From assembly GCF_000321225.1 (NCBI RefSeq), contig NW_004450565.1, positions 1,682,202 through 1,746,201 of the forward strand: 64,000 bases of DNA, written 5' to 3'. This stretch comes from Odobenus rosmarus divergens. Its lineage: Eukaryota; Chordata; Mammalia; Carnivora; Odobenidae. A model generated the notes under the pieces. The model was not told where the DNA came from. It made no database searches and was given only the letters and a program-made list of their open reading frames with translations. Of this stretch, positions 21,651 to 32,062 are shown piece by piece. A program made the translations under genes and the position numbers. Position 1 is the first letter of the stretch, and each line of letters starts with the position of its first letter.

Positions 21651-24600
21651 CCCATCGGCTAACACGGCCGGAGGCAGGTGGGCTTGGGGGGGCCCCCAGC
21701 ATGGGGGGGGCGGGGGTGCCACTCTCGGGCTGCCCTGCCTGGCCCCCGGCAGCTGTACTTCTCCAGCGGCTGCCTGGGGGGCTGTGGGGGGCGGTGTTCG
21801 CGGGACGGAACCCGCAGTTACATGGGTGCTCCGAGACGCGCCTGCTGGGGCCGTGGCCAGTGACAGGAAGCGTCCCACCACATCACGCAGGGTATTGAGT
21901 GTTGTTTGTATCCCATGTTACTCACGCCGCGTTCACCGTGTTGTATTTATGACGCCTCTTGCCTCCCTGGGACCGCAGCTCCTTGCAGCGTGTCGAACCC
22001 ACGCTCTGCCCCAGGCCACTTTCCGAGGGCCGGGGCGGGCTGCAGCTGGGTGGACTCCGGCTGGTGCATGTAGCGGCGCTCACTGTTACCATTCTCTCCA
22101 CTTTTGAGGACGTATGAAAAATTTTGCCACACAAATGAACTCGGTGAAATAGCACTTTACTCCCAGCGGCAAAGATTGGAAACGCCAAGTGCTAGTGAGC
22201 AGACGTGGCACTGCTGTCCGCGGCCTCCCACGGCCCGCTGAGCCAGGACGGGGTCCAGGTCCCCACACAAGGTGTTCAGGGGGCTCTGCAGCGCCCTTCC
22301 TCCCTGCCCGCGGCCGCGGTGGGTCGTGGGCCGACCTGGCGGAGAGTCGGCCAAGGGCTCAGCCAGGTGCCTTCCCGCTGACTCACGGCCTTGCCCGCGG
22401 GCCCGCACTGTGTGGATTTGCGGGTGAGCCCCGCTGGTCCCTGGAGTGGAAAATCAGGGTGCCAGGGCTTTGTGCTGGCGCCATGGGAATCCTGTAGCTA
22501 AAGCAAATAGCCTTTGTGTGAGAAGGGCTGGCATTCAGCTCGAGTGCAGCAGAATGCAGATTGCTGAGGACAGGCTTAGGCCGGCCTCGGAAACAATGCC
22601 GGCGGGGACCGCGCCTCCGGGAGGGGTCCCCCTGCACGCTGGCCGCCCGCGCCGGGTCTGACAAAACGCTCCCGACAGCTCCTGACGCGTTCAGATGTCA
22701 GCGACAGATGACCTTGGGGACCGTGGCTCCCACTCCTCCAGACACCGCGCACGGAGACACACGGAGACACTCATACACACTCATACAGACACACGCACAC
22801 ACAGATGCAGACCACACTCATACCCACACACAGACACACAGACACGTGCAAGCCTCTCAGGGACCTGTCCTGACATCCACGGGCCCCTCCCCTGGCCCAC
22901 TGGCCCTTCAGCCCTGCGCCCTCCCCAGCCCAGGACCCCGGGGCAGAGCGCACACTCCAGGCATGCCCGCCCAGGGGCCCCTTCCGCGCTGCCTCAGTTC
23001 TCCGAGCCTGTGGCGGCCCAGTCCCCGCAGGTTCCATGTGGACAGCCTCGGGGCCTCGCACGGGCTTGACAGGACCGGGCCTGGTCCTCCCCTCCCCTCT
23101 GGGAGCTCCAGCACAGCCTCTGCCACTGCCCTGCACACACCTGCCCACAAGTCAGAGCCACGCACCTGTGCATCTCCTCTGCTTTTCTCTGTCCCGGAGG
23201 CAGCCTCACAGGTGCCATGGCTGAGCAGACCTCTGCTGGGGTCTCCAGGACAGGCCAGAGAGACAGAAACGTCAGAGCACAGCCTGTCCTGGTCAGTAGG
23301 GGCTTGCACGATGCGGGAGTCCGTGGCCTGGAGGCTGGGCACGCCCGGGGATGGTGTGACTCACTCAGGTTCAGCGCAAAGGCAGTGGGACCCTCTGCCC
23401 CCCTCTGAGGCGGGGGTGTCTTTGTCACAGGATGGCCAGGCGGCTGTGCCTGATACCCAGCCCCCAGGACCCCGGCCTCCCTGGAGTCCTCAGCCTGGCC
23501 CACCCCCCCCCAGATATCTTGAGTATGTTGTTGGCATTTCACAGCTCATCTTCTTTTGGGAACGCCTTCTGGCTGGCTCCTAAGCCCCTGAGCTCCAGCC
23601 CACTGAGCCAAACGGGAAAGACCTGCCATTTCCTCTCTCTGAGGACTCAGGGTTTGCTCGGATGATGGGTACTTCCCCCACTGTTAGATTTATATTTCTG
23701 TCCAAATTCAGAACAATGGCAGTGTCTCGCTTTCCTAATAAGAATGTTATTTAAAACAAAAATCAGAGTCCAAGACACCCATCAGTCGTCTTTTGGAAGC
23801 TGGGTTCACAAAGAACTTTTTGAAAAAGTGTCTATTCATGAAAGGTCTGCTTTCGGGTCTGGGAATAACGGACAGGACAACATGGGGGTGGGGCGTTCGT
23901 GGGCTATGCCCTCCGTGCCCTGCGCTGAGGCTCTGGGGCCGGAGCCACCGCCCCATGCTGGCTTACACAGGGGGCCCCACCACCAGGAGGCACTGGACGA
24001 TCAGCACCTTCCTCTTGCGATGTCCTGGAGTGGACTCTGGCCTCGTGCATGGTCTCTGGCTACCAGGCAGGTTGCAGCCTGGGGGCTCGCAGAGACAGGG
24101 CTGAGGTCTGGGCCTGAGGGCTCTGAGTAGGATGTCCACCCAAGGTCTTTACGGAGAGCTCTGGGGGGTTGTGGTGGGCTTCAGGTCTGCCCTGGACAGC
24201 GATGGGGTCCAATTCACGCTTGTAAAGCTTTGAGAACTTCTGGGATGCCCGCGAGTTTCCCAGAGGAGCCCAAGATCAGTGGCACGGACACTGAGGTGGG
24301 ACGACCGGAGCAGGTCACTCTGTGTTCACTCCCTCCACATGAAAAATCACGACTTTGCTGATGTGTTCTTTAAAACAAACAATTAACAATCAATACAAAG
24401 ACTATGCGTCAATCGTAAAGATCGTCCTCAAGTTCAGTGAAACATTTAACGTGGGAGGTGACGCTTGTCCTGGAACGTTACACCTCGCGCCTCCAGCAGG
24501 CCGCCAGGGTGCCCAGCAGTGCTCCCACATGACCCAAGTGACTCCAGGTCTGAATCTTTGTGTGGGTGATCACAGAGTCTCTGGGTGGTTTTCACGCAGC

Positions 24601-25478
24601 AAATGTTTGCATGAGAGGAAATCTGTGCTAATTTGAACTCGCATAAATACGCCGTTCCCCTTTACTGGAGGATTCTCCGTGTGAGCCCCTGTCCCTGGGT
24701 CAGCTGGCTTGGCAGCTGGGACTCAGTACCCTGGCCAGGGTGACCGCACTGCATGATGCGTCCTCACTGCCTGGAGGCCCAAGTCCGGGGTCTGGGCGTA
24801 GGTAGGGCTGCTTCCTCCTGAGGCCTCGCTCCTGGGTGGCTTGTGGATGTCTTCTCCGTGGGTGCTCAGTGCATGGCCAACCTCTCCTCCTGCCATCACC
24901 ATGGCTCTGAAGCTATCTCTTCACTGTGATTCCAGGGGCCTCCAGGGGGGTGGGGGCTGTGGCAAGGGGGAGTTTGCACACACGTGTGGGAAACAGCTGG
25001 GCCCACCGCTTTCTCTCCCTGAAGCTTTGGTGCCGGCTCAGTGTGAAGGTCAACACTCCAGGCCTGGCCGGCCACCCAGCAGTGCACCTGGCAGGTGCCC
25101 CAGGGCCCGTGGAGGCCTCTGCTCCTGCCGGCTGCAGCATGGGATTCCTGACCCTGGAAGGGGCAGGGAACTAAGGCGCATGAGTGCCCGGGCACCCTGG
25201 AGGACTGAAGGATCTTGGCAGACCCTGGGCCACCCCGAGCTGTGTAGCCCATGGGACGGGGCTGTGCTCAGCACCAGGCTGTCCCCGCTGCCTCCATCTC
25301 TGCCTGCAGTCCCAGACTATTTGAACGACCCCATGGAAGGCCACGGCTGGTGAGGAAAGCAAGGCTCTCCCCTCGGTGACCATGTCGGGGGACACCAGAA
25401 ACACAGTCATTAGGACAAATCATTTCTTAATGTAATGTTTTAAAAAATCAAAATGAATGCAAAAAATCTGCAATGCAC
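21651..25478. other. GC-rich intergenic sequence upstream of CRYAA
   Basis: No exon recognised. A long + frame (22561-23583) is a composition artefact that runs through the CA-rich stretch. A cluster of SOX-like words lies at 24371-24400 (see findings). Confidence 0.4.
22741..22850. repeat. Degenerate CA/ACAGACAC simple repeat
   Basis: About 110 bp of CA-rich sequence with interspersed GAGACAC and CATACAC units. Confidence 0.85.
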
Positions 25479-25494
25479 AAAACACCAACATTTT

Positions 25495-25688
25495 ATTTTT
25501 TTTATTTTTAAAAGATTTTATTTATTTATTTGAGAAGGACAGAGAGTGCACAGGCAGGGGGAGTGGGAGAGGGAGAAGCAGATTCCCTGCAGAGCAGGGA
25601 GCCCGATGCGGGGCTCTAGCCCGGGACCCTGGGATCATGACCTGAGCCGAAGGCAGACACTTCACTGACTGAGCCAGCCAGGCGCCCC
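25495..25688 (-). mobile_element. SINEC, antisense, 16-bp target duplication
   Basis: Flanked by AAAACACCAACATTTT (25479-25494) and AAAATACCAACATTTT (25689-25704), 15 of 16 identical. Confidence 0.96.
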
Positions 25689-25704
25689 AAAATACCAACA
25701 TTTT

Positions 25705-27061
25705 TAATGAAGACAGATCAGCACTCCTGACTTTTCCTTCTGCCTTACTCTCCTTTGTTCCTTCTACGTCAAGCTCCCAGCAATGCCTGGCCCTACCGGA
25801 CCCTCCACAGAGGACCGTGCTGGATGGACACTTGCAGCACCAGGAGAAGGCAGCCCGCGTTGCCCGGCCCCTACCACTGGCACTGCCCCCGAGTTGGCCC
25901 CAGCCTGGGTGAGCAGCTTGCAGGGAAGCCCCCTCCCCTTCCTCCAAGCCAAGTGCCTGGGCACGCAGCTTAACCTCTCCAAACTCCACTTTTCAGGTCT
26001 ATGAAGTGTGTGTGTGGGGGGGTGCTGAGAATTATGTGCCATGTAGGGCAACCAGCAGAGCATGGCCCAGAGCAGGCTTGGGCAGGGAAGGCCCCTCCGC
26101 CCCCCACTGCATTGACGATCTCCGCCCTGCTTTGGCCTTTGTTGCCTGACATCTGGGGAATTGCTCCCCCAAGTCATAAACTTGCAGAGCAAAAGTTGGC
26201 TCTTCCAGACTTTTCAGGGCCCTACACCACCGGGCTGGTGCTATGCAGGTAGCAGGTGCCGAGAGTGGGGAGGAAGGATTTGGTACAGAGCATGTGTGCG
26301 GGACGCTCTGAAGCTCCTGCTGCTCACACCGATTCCATCTTAGCTGCGTCAGATACACCCCTACTCGAGTGCCGTGAAGTGCTCTTCCATGACCGGCCAG
26401 GTCCAGCGGTGTGAGGGGAGTATGTAAGGATACCCGAGCACGTTGAGGAAGCGCTTCCTCCACCAGCACGCCGTGGACACGGGTTAGAAGCTGCCCTGGG
26501 AAGCAGAGGCACAAGGACGAAGAAGAAACTTCTCGTGCTGGACTGCGCAGCTAGGGGCTAGCTCCAGCGGGGTTGGTAGAGGGCACCCCCACCCCACGGT
26601 GGGTGCATGTTACTATAGTGACGTGCTCCCTGGAGGCCAAGCTACGGAGGAATATACCGGGTGGCTGGTCCCCTCTGAGCGGCAACCGGCCAGAGCCACG
26701 GCGGGAGAAAAACAGTCCCCGGGCCTCGTGGGCAACAGTGACCGCCGGGCGTGTGGCCGGCCGGCGGAAGCACCTGGCGTGAGGTCACATGGAGGAGAGG
26801 TTGTCCGCGGGGAAGATATCCAGGCTGAGCCGCACAGAGAGCCCAGATAAAGGCTTTCCACGCTCGTAAGACCAAACCTGCCTCCCTGTCTGGACTCACA
26901 GACCCCACGTCAGCCCCAGCCCCACCCCCCGTGCTGGGAATTACAGGCACTTTTCAATTGCTTCTTGGTATTTTCTTTCTCGAGATTTTTAAAACCACTC
27001 TATCCATTTTGTAATCAGGAAGAAGTAATAGAAGTAATTCTGTTTTGAAAAATGATATACT
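25705..27061. other. Intergenic sequence, no gene recognised
   Basis: GC-rich with chance frames only. Confidence 0.4.
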
Positions 27062-27255
27062 GGGGGCGCCTGGGTGGCTCCGTTGGTTAAGTGTCTGCCT
27101 TCAGCTCGGGTCATGATCTCAGGGTCCTGGGATCGAGCCCCGCATTGGGGGGGGTCCCTGCTCCGCGGGGAGTCTGCTTCTCCCTCTCCCTCTGCTGCTC
27201 CCCCTGCTTGTGCTCTCTCTCAAATAAATAAATAAAATCTTAAAAAAAAAAAAAA
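27062..27255 (+). mobile_element. SINEC, sense, full length with poly(A)
   Basis: It starts 'GGGGCGCCTGGGTGGCTC' and has an intact tRNA-like head, 'GGGTCATGATCTCAGGGTCC', CT-rich body, 'AAATAAATAAATAAAATC' and an A-run. It ends only about 390 bp before the CRYAA TATA box, making it the nearest mobile element to the promoter. A possible short duplication GAAAAATG lies on both sides. Confidence 0.97.
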
Positions 27256-27568
27256 GAAAAATGTCTCCCAGGAGCTGTGAGATTTAGGGATCATGGGTAT
27301 AGCCCTTGAGCCCACCCCCTCGTCTGTGAAGTGGGCATGAGGGTCCACTCATGGGGTGGCCATGGCATCACCCCGGCCATGTAAGCAGGGGGTGCCCCCA
27401 TCCCATCGAGGGAGATGAGAGTCTTCACCGTCCCCAGGTGAGTGTGGGGGCAGAGCGACGGGGAGAAGCTCCATGGGGACGTTATCCTCCATGTCCAGGG
27501 CTCCGTGCTGGTCAGCGTCTCAGCGCCCGGGGCTGGGAGTGGCGGGCGCTCAGCTCAGGCCACATTTC

Positions 27569-27651
27569 TGCTGACCGGGCAGCCTTCCCCCTGAGCTCAC
27601 GCTTTCCAGACAAATCCCCCTAATGCTTCCATTCTGTTTGGGGCGTATATA
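27569..27651 (+). promoter_or_regulatory. CRYAA: CRYAA core promoter: MARE-like site and TATA box
   Basis: A TATATA box lies at 27646-27651, placing the start of transcription near 27676 and giving a 5' UTR of about 70 nt. The MAF-response half site TGCTGACC lies at 27569-27576, about 105 bp upstream of the inferred start; lens crystallin promoters of this family are activated by large MAF factors, PAX6 and CREB at such sites. 'CAAATCCCC' at 27611-27619 partly resembles the NF-kB-like alpha-A-CRYBP1 site known from the mouse promoter. The TATA and MARE words are seen; factor use is inferred from the gene family. Confidence 0.85.
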
Positions 27652-27745
27652 GGGAGGGCTCACCTCGGAGCTCTCCACTGCACTGCCCAGAGGCCCCTGC
27701 CCGACTCCCCACCAGCCCCGGGTCCCTGCACTGCCGACGCCCAAC

Positions 27746-29745
27746 ATGGACATCGCCATCCAGCACCCCTGGTTCAAACGTGCGCTGGGCCCCTTCTACC
27801 CCAGCCGGCTGTTCGACCAGTTTTTCGGCGAGGGTCTCTTCGAGTACGACCTGCTGCCTTTCCTGTCCTCCACCATCAGCCCCTACTACCGCCAGCCCGT
27901 CTTCCGCAGCGTGCTGGACTCCGGCATCTCCGAGGTAAGACCCGCCAGGGGGCTGGTTTCTCCTGCTGGTTGGAGGCGGGCCCAGCCATGGCTGCAGGGG
28001 AAGCAGGGCTTTCTGAGGGCCGGCCCGGGGCAGAAGCAGCACCGTGCCCCACGTCTGCGGTCTTCTGCTTGGGTGGAGCCACTCTCCTGCTGCGATCCAC
28101 GGTGGCCCACGCGACCTGCAGCAAGGAGCCTCCCGGGCCTCTGAGAAAGGGCCTGGAGAGGGAACCTGAGCCCACCCACTGTCTTTCCTGCTGGCAGCTC
28201 ATGACCCCCGTGCGGTTTGTGATGCACCCGCCACATGGTGCAAGTCCCAAGAGCAACCCCACTGAGGCGGGTTTGGTGGCAGGTGTGGGTTTTGTGGTCC
28301 CAGCTCTCCACACTGTTCCTTCCAGCAGGAAGCGTGGGTGGATGGGCTGCGCCCCCCCAGGCCCCCAGAGGAGAGGTTCTTGAGCACTAGTTGGTGCTGG
28401 AGGAGAGGCTGATGGTGGAGGACAGGGAGAGCAGTAGGTCCTCGTAGGGCCGTGGCCAGCAGAGCTGCAGAGAGTGGGTTCTTCCCCAGCCTGCCCGGGT
28501 GCACAGGGCCCAGCCCAAAGGGAAGCGATCAGACCACTGGCCTTCCCTCCTTGAGCCCTGCGGCGGACACCAGGGTCCAAGGATCTGGAGGGGCTACATC
28601 TCCCCCACTGCCCAAAAGCAGAGGCCTGCTGAGAGCAGTGTTAATCCACTCCAGAAACAAAAGGAGCCTGGCTCAGCGCTCCCAGCGAGCCGGTGAGGGC
28701 GGTGCAGAGGGAGACACTGTGGGTGCAAGCAGAGAGCTTCTCACATCATATCCCCGTGGGAAGACAGGCCCCGGGCTGTTTATAACAGACACTAGCGAAG
28801 CCAAGGGCTGTGACCTTATTCAAAGTGCTAGGTCCAACCAGCCAGCCAGCTGACCCAGAACCAGTCTCCTAACCCATAACCAATCTGCCAGCTAACCATA
28901 ACCAGCCACAGTTCATCCCCAACGAGGCAGTCAACAGACAGCCCGCCCTGAGGCCCGAGTGTCCACACGGTCCCGAGTCAGGGGTCCCTAGGACTCTGTC
29001 CCCTGGGTGCGTGGAAGGCACTTCTGTGCTGGTGACTGGGGCCCGAGCCGCTGGCCCCCAAACGCTGGCTGGTCTGGCCAGCCCCGCCGCAACCTCAGCC
29101 CGGGCAGACCCACATGACCCGCGTTGGGGTTTCAGGTCCGATCTGACCGAGACAAGTTTGTCATCTTCCTGGATGTGAAGCACTTCTCTCCCGAGGACCT
29201 CACCGTGAAGGTGCTGGAGGACTTCGTGGAGATCCACGGCAAGCACAACGAGAGGCAGGTGAGTCCGGGGGCGCCGCTGCCTCGCGCCCGCCTTCTTGGG
29301 GCTCTGCCCTCACCTGCCCGCTCTCCCCGGAAGCCCCGGGGCAGAGCGGGGGCTCCTGAGCCCTGCAGGGATGCCCACTCGGGTACTTCCCGCCGCCCCG
29401 GCTCCTTCCAATCTCAGTGGGAGCCCTCCCCGGGGCATTCTGGCCCTCCTGCCCCACCGTGGGGTCCGGGAGGACCTTTTCCACGTGAGGTCGGCGTGGT
29501 GTCTCTGACTGCGCCCTTCCCCGTGCCCTGCCCAGGACGACCACGGCTACATTTCCCGTGAGTTCCACCGCCGCTACCGCCTGCCTTCTAACGTGGACCA
29601 GTCGGCGCTCTCCTGCTCCCTGTCTGCGGATGGCATGCTGACCTTCTCCGGCCCCAAGGTCCCATCTGGTGTGGACGCTGGCCACAGCGAGAGAGCCATC
29701 CCTGTGTCTCGGGAGGAGAAGCCCAGCTCTGCGCCCTCGTCCTAA
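27746..29745 (+). CDS. CRYAA: Alpha-A crystallin (small heat-shock protein HSPB4), 3 coding exons
   Basis: The coding exons are 27746-27934 (residues 1-63), 29136-29258 (64-104) and 29536-29745 (105-173, stop TAA). Both introns are phase 0 with GT donors (GAG|GTAAGA, CAG|GTGAGT) and AG acceptors. The 173-residue product equals the usual mammalian length. Residues 1-62 form the N-terminal domain ([20 protein letters not shown] start, [13 protein letters not shown] block). About 63-145 form the alpha-crystallin domain with the HGKHNERQ and HRRYRLP blocks, keeping R49, R54 and R116. 146-173 is the flexible tail with IPV (159-161) and the SAPSS end. Cys131 is the only cysteine. The protein is a lens structural chaperone that assembles into large oligomers with alpha-B crystallin and holds damaged proteins soluble. 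Residues 51-55 read PVFRS instead of the common SLFRT. The ATG is the only plausible start. Confidence 0.99.
28198..28266 (+). other. CRYAA: Alternative alpha-A-insert exon (69 nt, in frame, GC donor) in CRYAA intron 1
   Basis: A pyrimidine-rich acceptor (TGTCTTTCCTGCTGGCAG) precedes 23 open codons beginning [14 protein letters not shown] and ending SNPTE. The exon stops at GAG|GCGGGT, a non-canonical GC donor. Its length (23 residues), position between residues 63 and 64, phase 0 and the FVMH...PH...PK.NP pattern match the rodent alpha-A-insert exon, which also uses a weak GC donor and is included in a minority of transcripts. In humans the equivalent is described as a pseudo-exon. If used here, the product would be a 196-residue isoform. 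A nearby GT (after GTGGCAG, 16 nt downstream) would shift the frame. Confidence 0.75.
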
Positions 29746-30290
29746 GCTCGGCCTCGGCCTCGGCTGCCACCCACGGCTGCCCCCACGGCCCATCCATCGC
29801 GGGGACCCGTAGAAAGTGGGGTGTTGTCTCCCTTTTGCTTTCCCTGTTTTCATTTCCTTTTCCTCCTCTCTGAGGGAACGAGGGTTTGAGAGGGTGGCCT
29901 GGAGGGCCTGGGGCCTCGGCCTGAGGTGCTGCGGCCTCAGGGTGACCCAGACCCCTGCACCGGCCAGCTGGGGGAAGCCTGAGACAACAGCCCCGGGCTC
30001 CCAGAGGATGCAGCCTCCGGGTCACCTCTGGGGTCTCCAGGGCCGGCCAGGTGCACTGGAGACCCTTGCATCCGCATCAGGACCCAGCCGCGTGTCCTGC
30101 CCAGATCTCCTGGGTGCCCTGAGGTCCGTCTGGCGGAGGCTCCTGTGTGCCTGGGCTCTTGGCAGCCTGTCTTCCCAGACCGCCTTCCCTCCACCCTCCC
30201 CCTCCGTAGTACCGCTGCTCCTGGGGCACCCGGTCACCCCCGACAATGCAGCCCGCGGCAGTCAATAAAGAGCTGGTGACGCAAGCAACT
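29746..30290 (+). terminator. CRYAA: CRYAA 3' UTR with polyadenylation signal
   Basis: AATAAA lies at 30264-30269, 519 nt after the stop codon, followed by a GU-containing stretch (GCTGACTGGTGGTCG). Cleavage is expected near 30285. A 3' UTR of about 540 nt is normal for this gene. Confidence 0.85.
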
Positions 30291-31714
30291 TGCTGACTGG
30301 TGGTCGTACTCTCTCCCTCGGGAAGTGCGGGGAGCCGCAGGACCGGGGCTGGGGGTGCGAGGGGGGCGCGGGGGTGCGGGAGGACGGGGTCGTCTGCCTG
30401 GTCCTGTTCCGCCCCAGCGGCCGCCAAGTGCCCCGCTCACTCCCTGACTTCCACTCCCGAGTGCTTCCCTGCACCCCTGCTTTGTAGGAAGGAGAGGGTT
30501 TGGGTGGAGAACCCGAGGGATGGGGGGAGGAGGGGAGGTTGGAGAAAACTGGAGGGAATCAGGCTCCCTGCTCCAGCCTGTGGGAATGGAGTGCCAGGCG
30601 GGGCCTCACCGTTTTGCTGCTCGCCTTCTCTGAGGGGCTTCTGTCCTGGGTCCCTCAGGGTTGCACTGGAAGGACCCTGGCCCCCTTGCTCCCCAAGGGA
30701 TAAGGAAAGACAGTCAAGTGCGGTCAGAACACATCTCCCTCCCCATGTGGGAGGCGCCTCTGCTCAGGGCACCCCTCCCCACCCCCTGGCCTTGGAACAG
30801 ACACCCCTCGGGGGCTTCTGGCGGCCAGGGCTGAGTGTCCTGGGCAGACTCCCCACCTGGGGGGACGGCCTTCTCCAGGTCTGCCCAGCCTCCTGGCAGT
30901 GGGGAGGGGACTAGGCCTGGAGGCCCCCAGCCTCCACGGGGGAGAGGCTCAGCCAGGGGCCCCACACTTGCACAGTGACCGTGGGGAGGGCGAGGGGGGC
31001 GGCCAGATGCATCTCTGGGCGCGAAAGGCGGGCAGACGCGGGGCTGTGTAGGCTGGTAGGCTGTGTCAAGGACCCTCTCCTGGGGAGTGGAGGCCGCGGA
31101 CACTGGGGACCCTGCTGGGGCCCGGTGGGATGTTTCCAGGGGTGGCACCCGTGCTCCTCCAAGAAGGGTGGACACATGGGAGAAGAATTCTTATGAAGTC
31201 CCTGTTCAACACACGGTAAAACTCTGCGTGCCATGTCGAGTGGAAGGCAGCACACGGGTGTGCGAGCACGCGCACACACCTGCATATCCATCACCCTGGG
31301 CTTGGCTCCACCGCAAGAAGAGTCCTTGCACCAGTGGGAGGCCCCCAGACTCTCCAACCCGCCACCCGCCTGCCCTGCTCCTCCCAACAAGAAGAGCCCC
31401 CTGCATGCTGTCCTGTCATTTAATCCACTTTTGTCAAAAACGTGGGGGTGCTCTCTATGCGGGGCAAAGGTGGCCCCTCCATGTGGGGGCTGGAGCTGGA
31501 TATTTGGGGAAATCAGAGCCTCTGAAGCTCCCTTGTCCTCCCACTTCTGCCCAGACGGGCTGTCCCCGGAAGATGCCTGAGATTTTGGCCGGCGTGGCGT
31601 GTGGCTGTGTGCCTGGCGGACTGGGGGCCTGTCGTCCGCGGCCAGAGCTGAGCTGTCAGGTGCTGGTGGCCTTGTGTTCACTGTGGCTCTTGCGTGGGGC
31701 TCGGAACGGACCCA
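30291..31714. other. Intergenic sequence downstream of CRYAA
   Basis: GC-rich, with no second gene recognised. Long frames on both strands near 30911-31860 are compositional. Confidence 0.4.
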
Positions 31715-32062
31715 GCTGTGTCCCCCAAACTGTGTTGAAGGCCCAGCCCCCAGCGCCTCAGAACGTGACTGTATTTGGAGATCAGGACTTTGATGAGGTG
31801 ACTGAGGTACACGGGGTCACTAGTGTGGGCCCTGATCCCAAATGGCCGGTCTCGCCGTGAGGGGAGGAGAGGAGGACAGATGCACAGAGGGACGAACACA
31901 TAAGGGTCCGGGGAGAAGGTGGCCATGTTCACGTCCAGGAGAGAGGCCCTGGGAGGAACCAGTCTTGCACACGCGGGGACCCCGGACGCCCAGCCTCCAG
32001 GACGGGGTGGGGCAGGCAGGCAGTGTCGTTTGGGCTGCCGAGCCTGCGGTAGTTTTTACAAG
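31715..32062 (+). mobile_element. MLT1-type LTR, sense
   Basis: 'CTCAGAACGTGACTGTATTT', 'GGAGATCAGGACTTTGATGA', 'GTGGGCCCTGATCC' and 'GGGAGAAGGTGGCCATG' follow the sense MLT1 LTR in order, ending in the AATAAA-poor 'GCCAGCCTCCAGGACGG' zone. Confidence 0.65.

Noticed and set aside
22561..23583. 340-codon + frame, the longest in the window
   Set aside because: Runs through a CA repeat and GC-rich DNA; Pro/Ser/Gly/Arg low-information text with no recognisable domain.
27876..28580. 234-codon - frame opposite CRYAA exon 1 and intron 1
   Set aside because: Shadow of the GC-rich CRYAA strand; no homology and no splice or promoter evidence.
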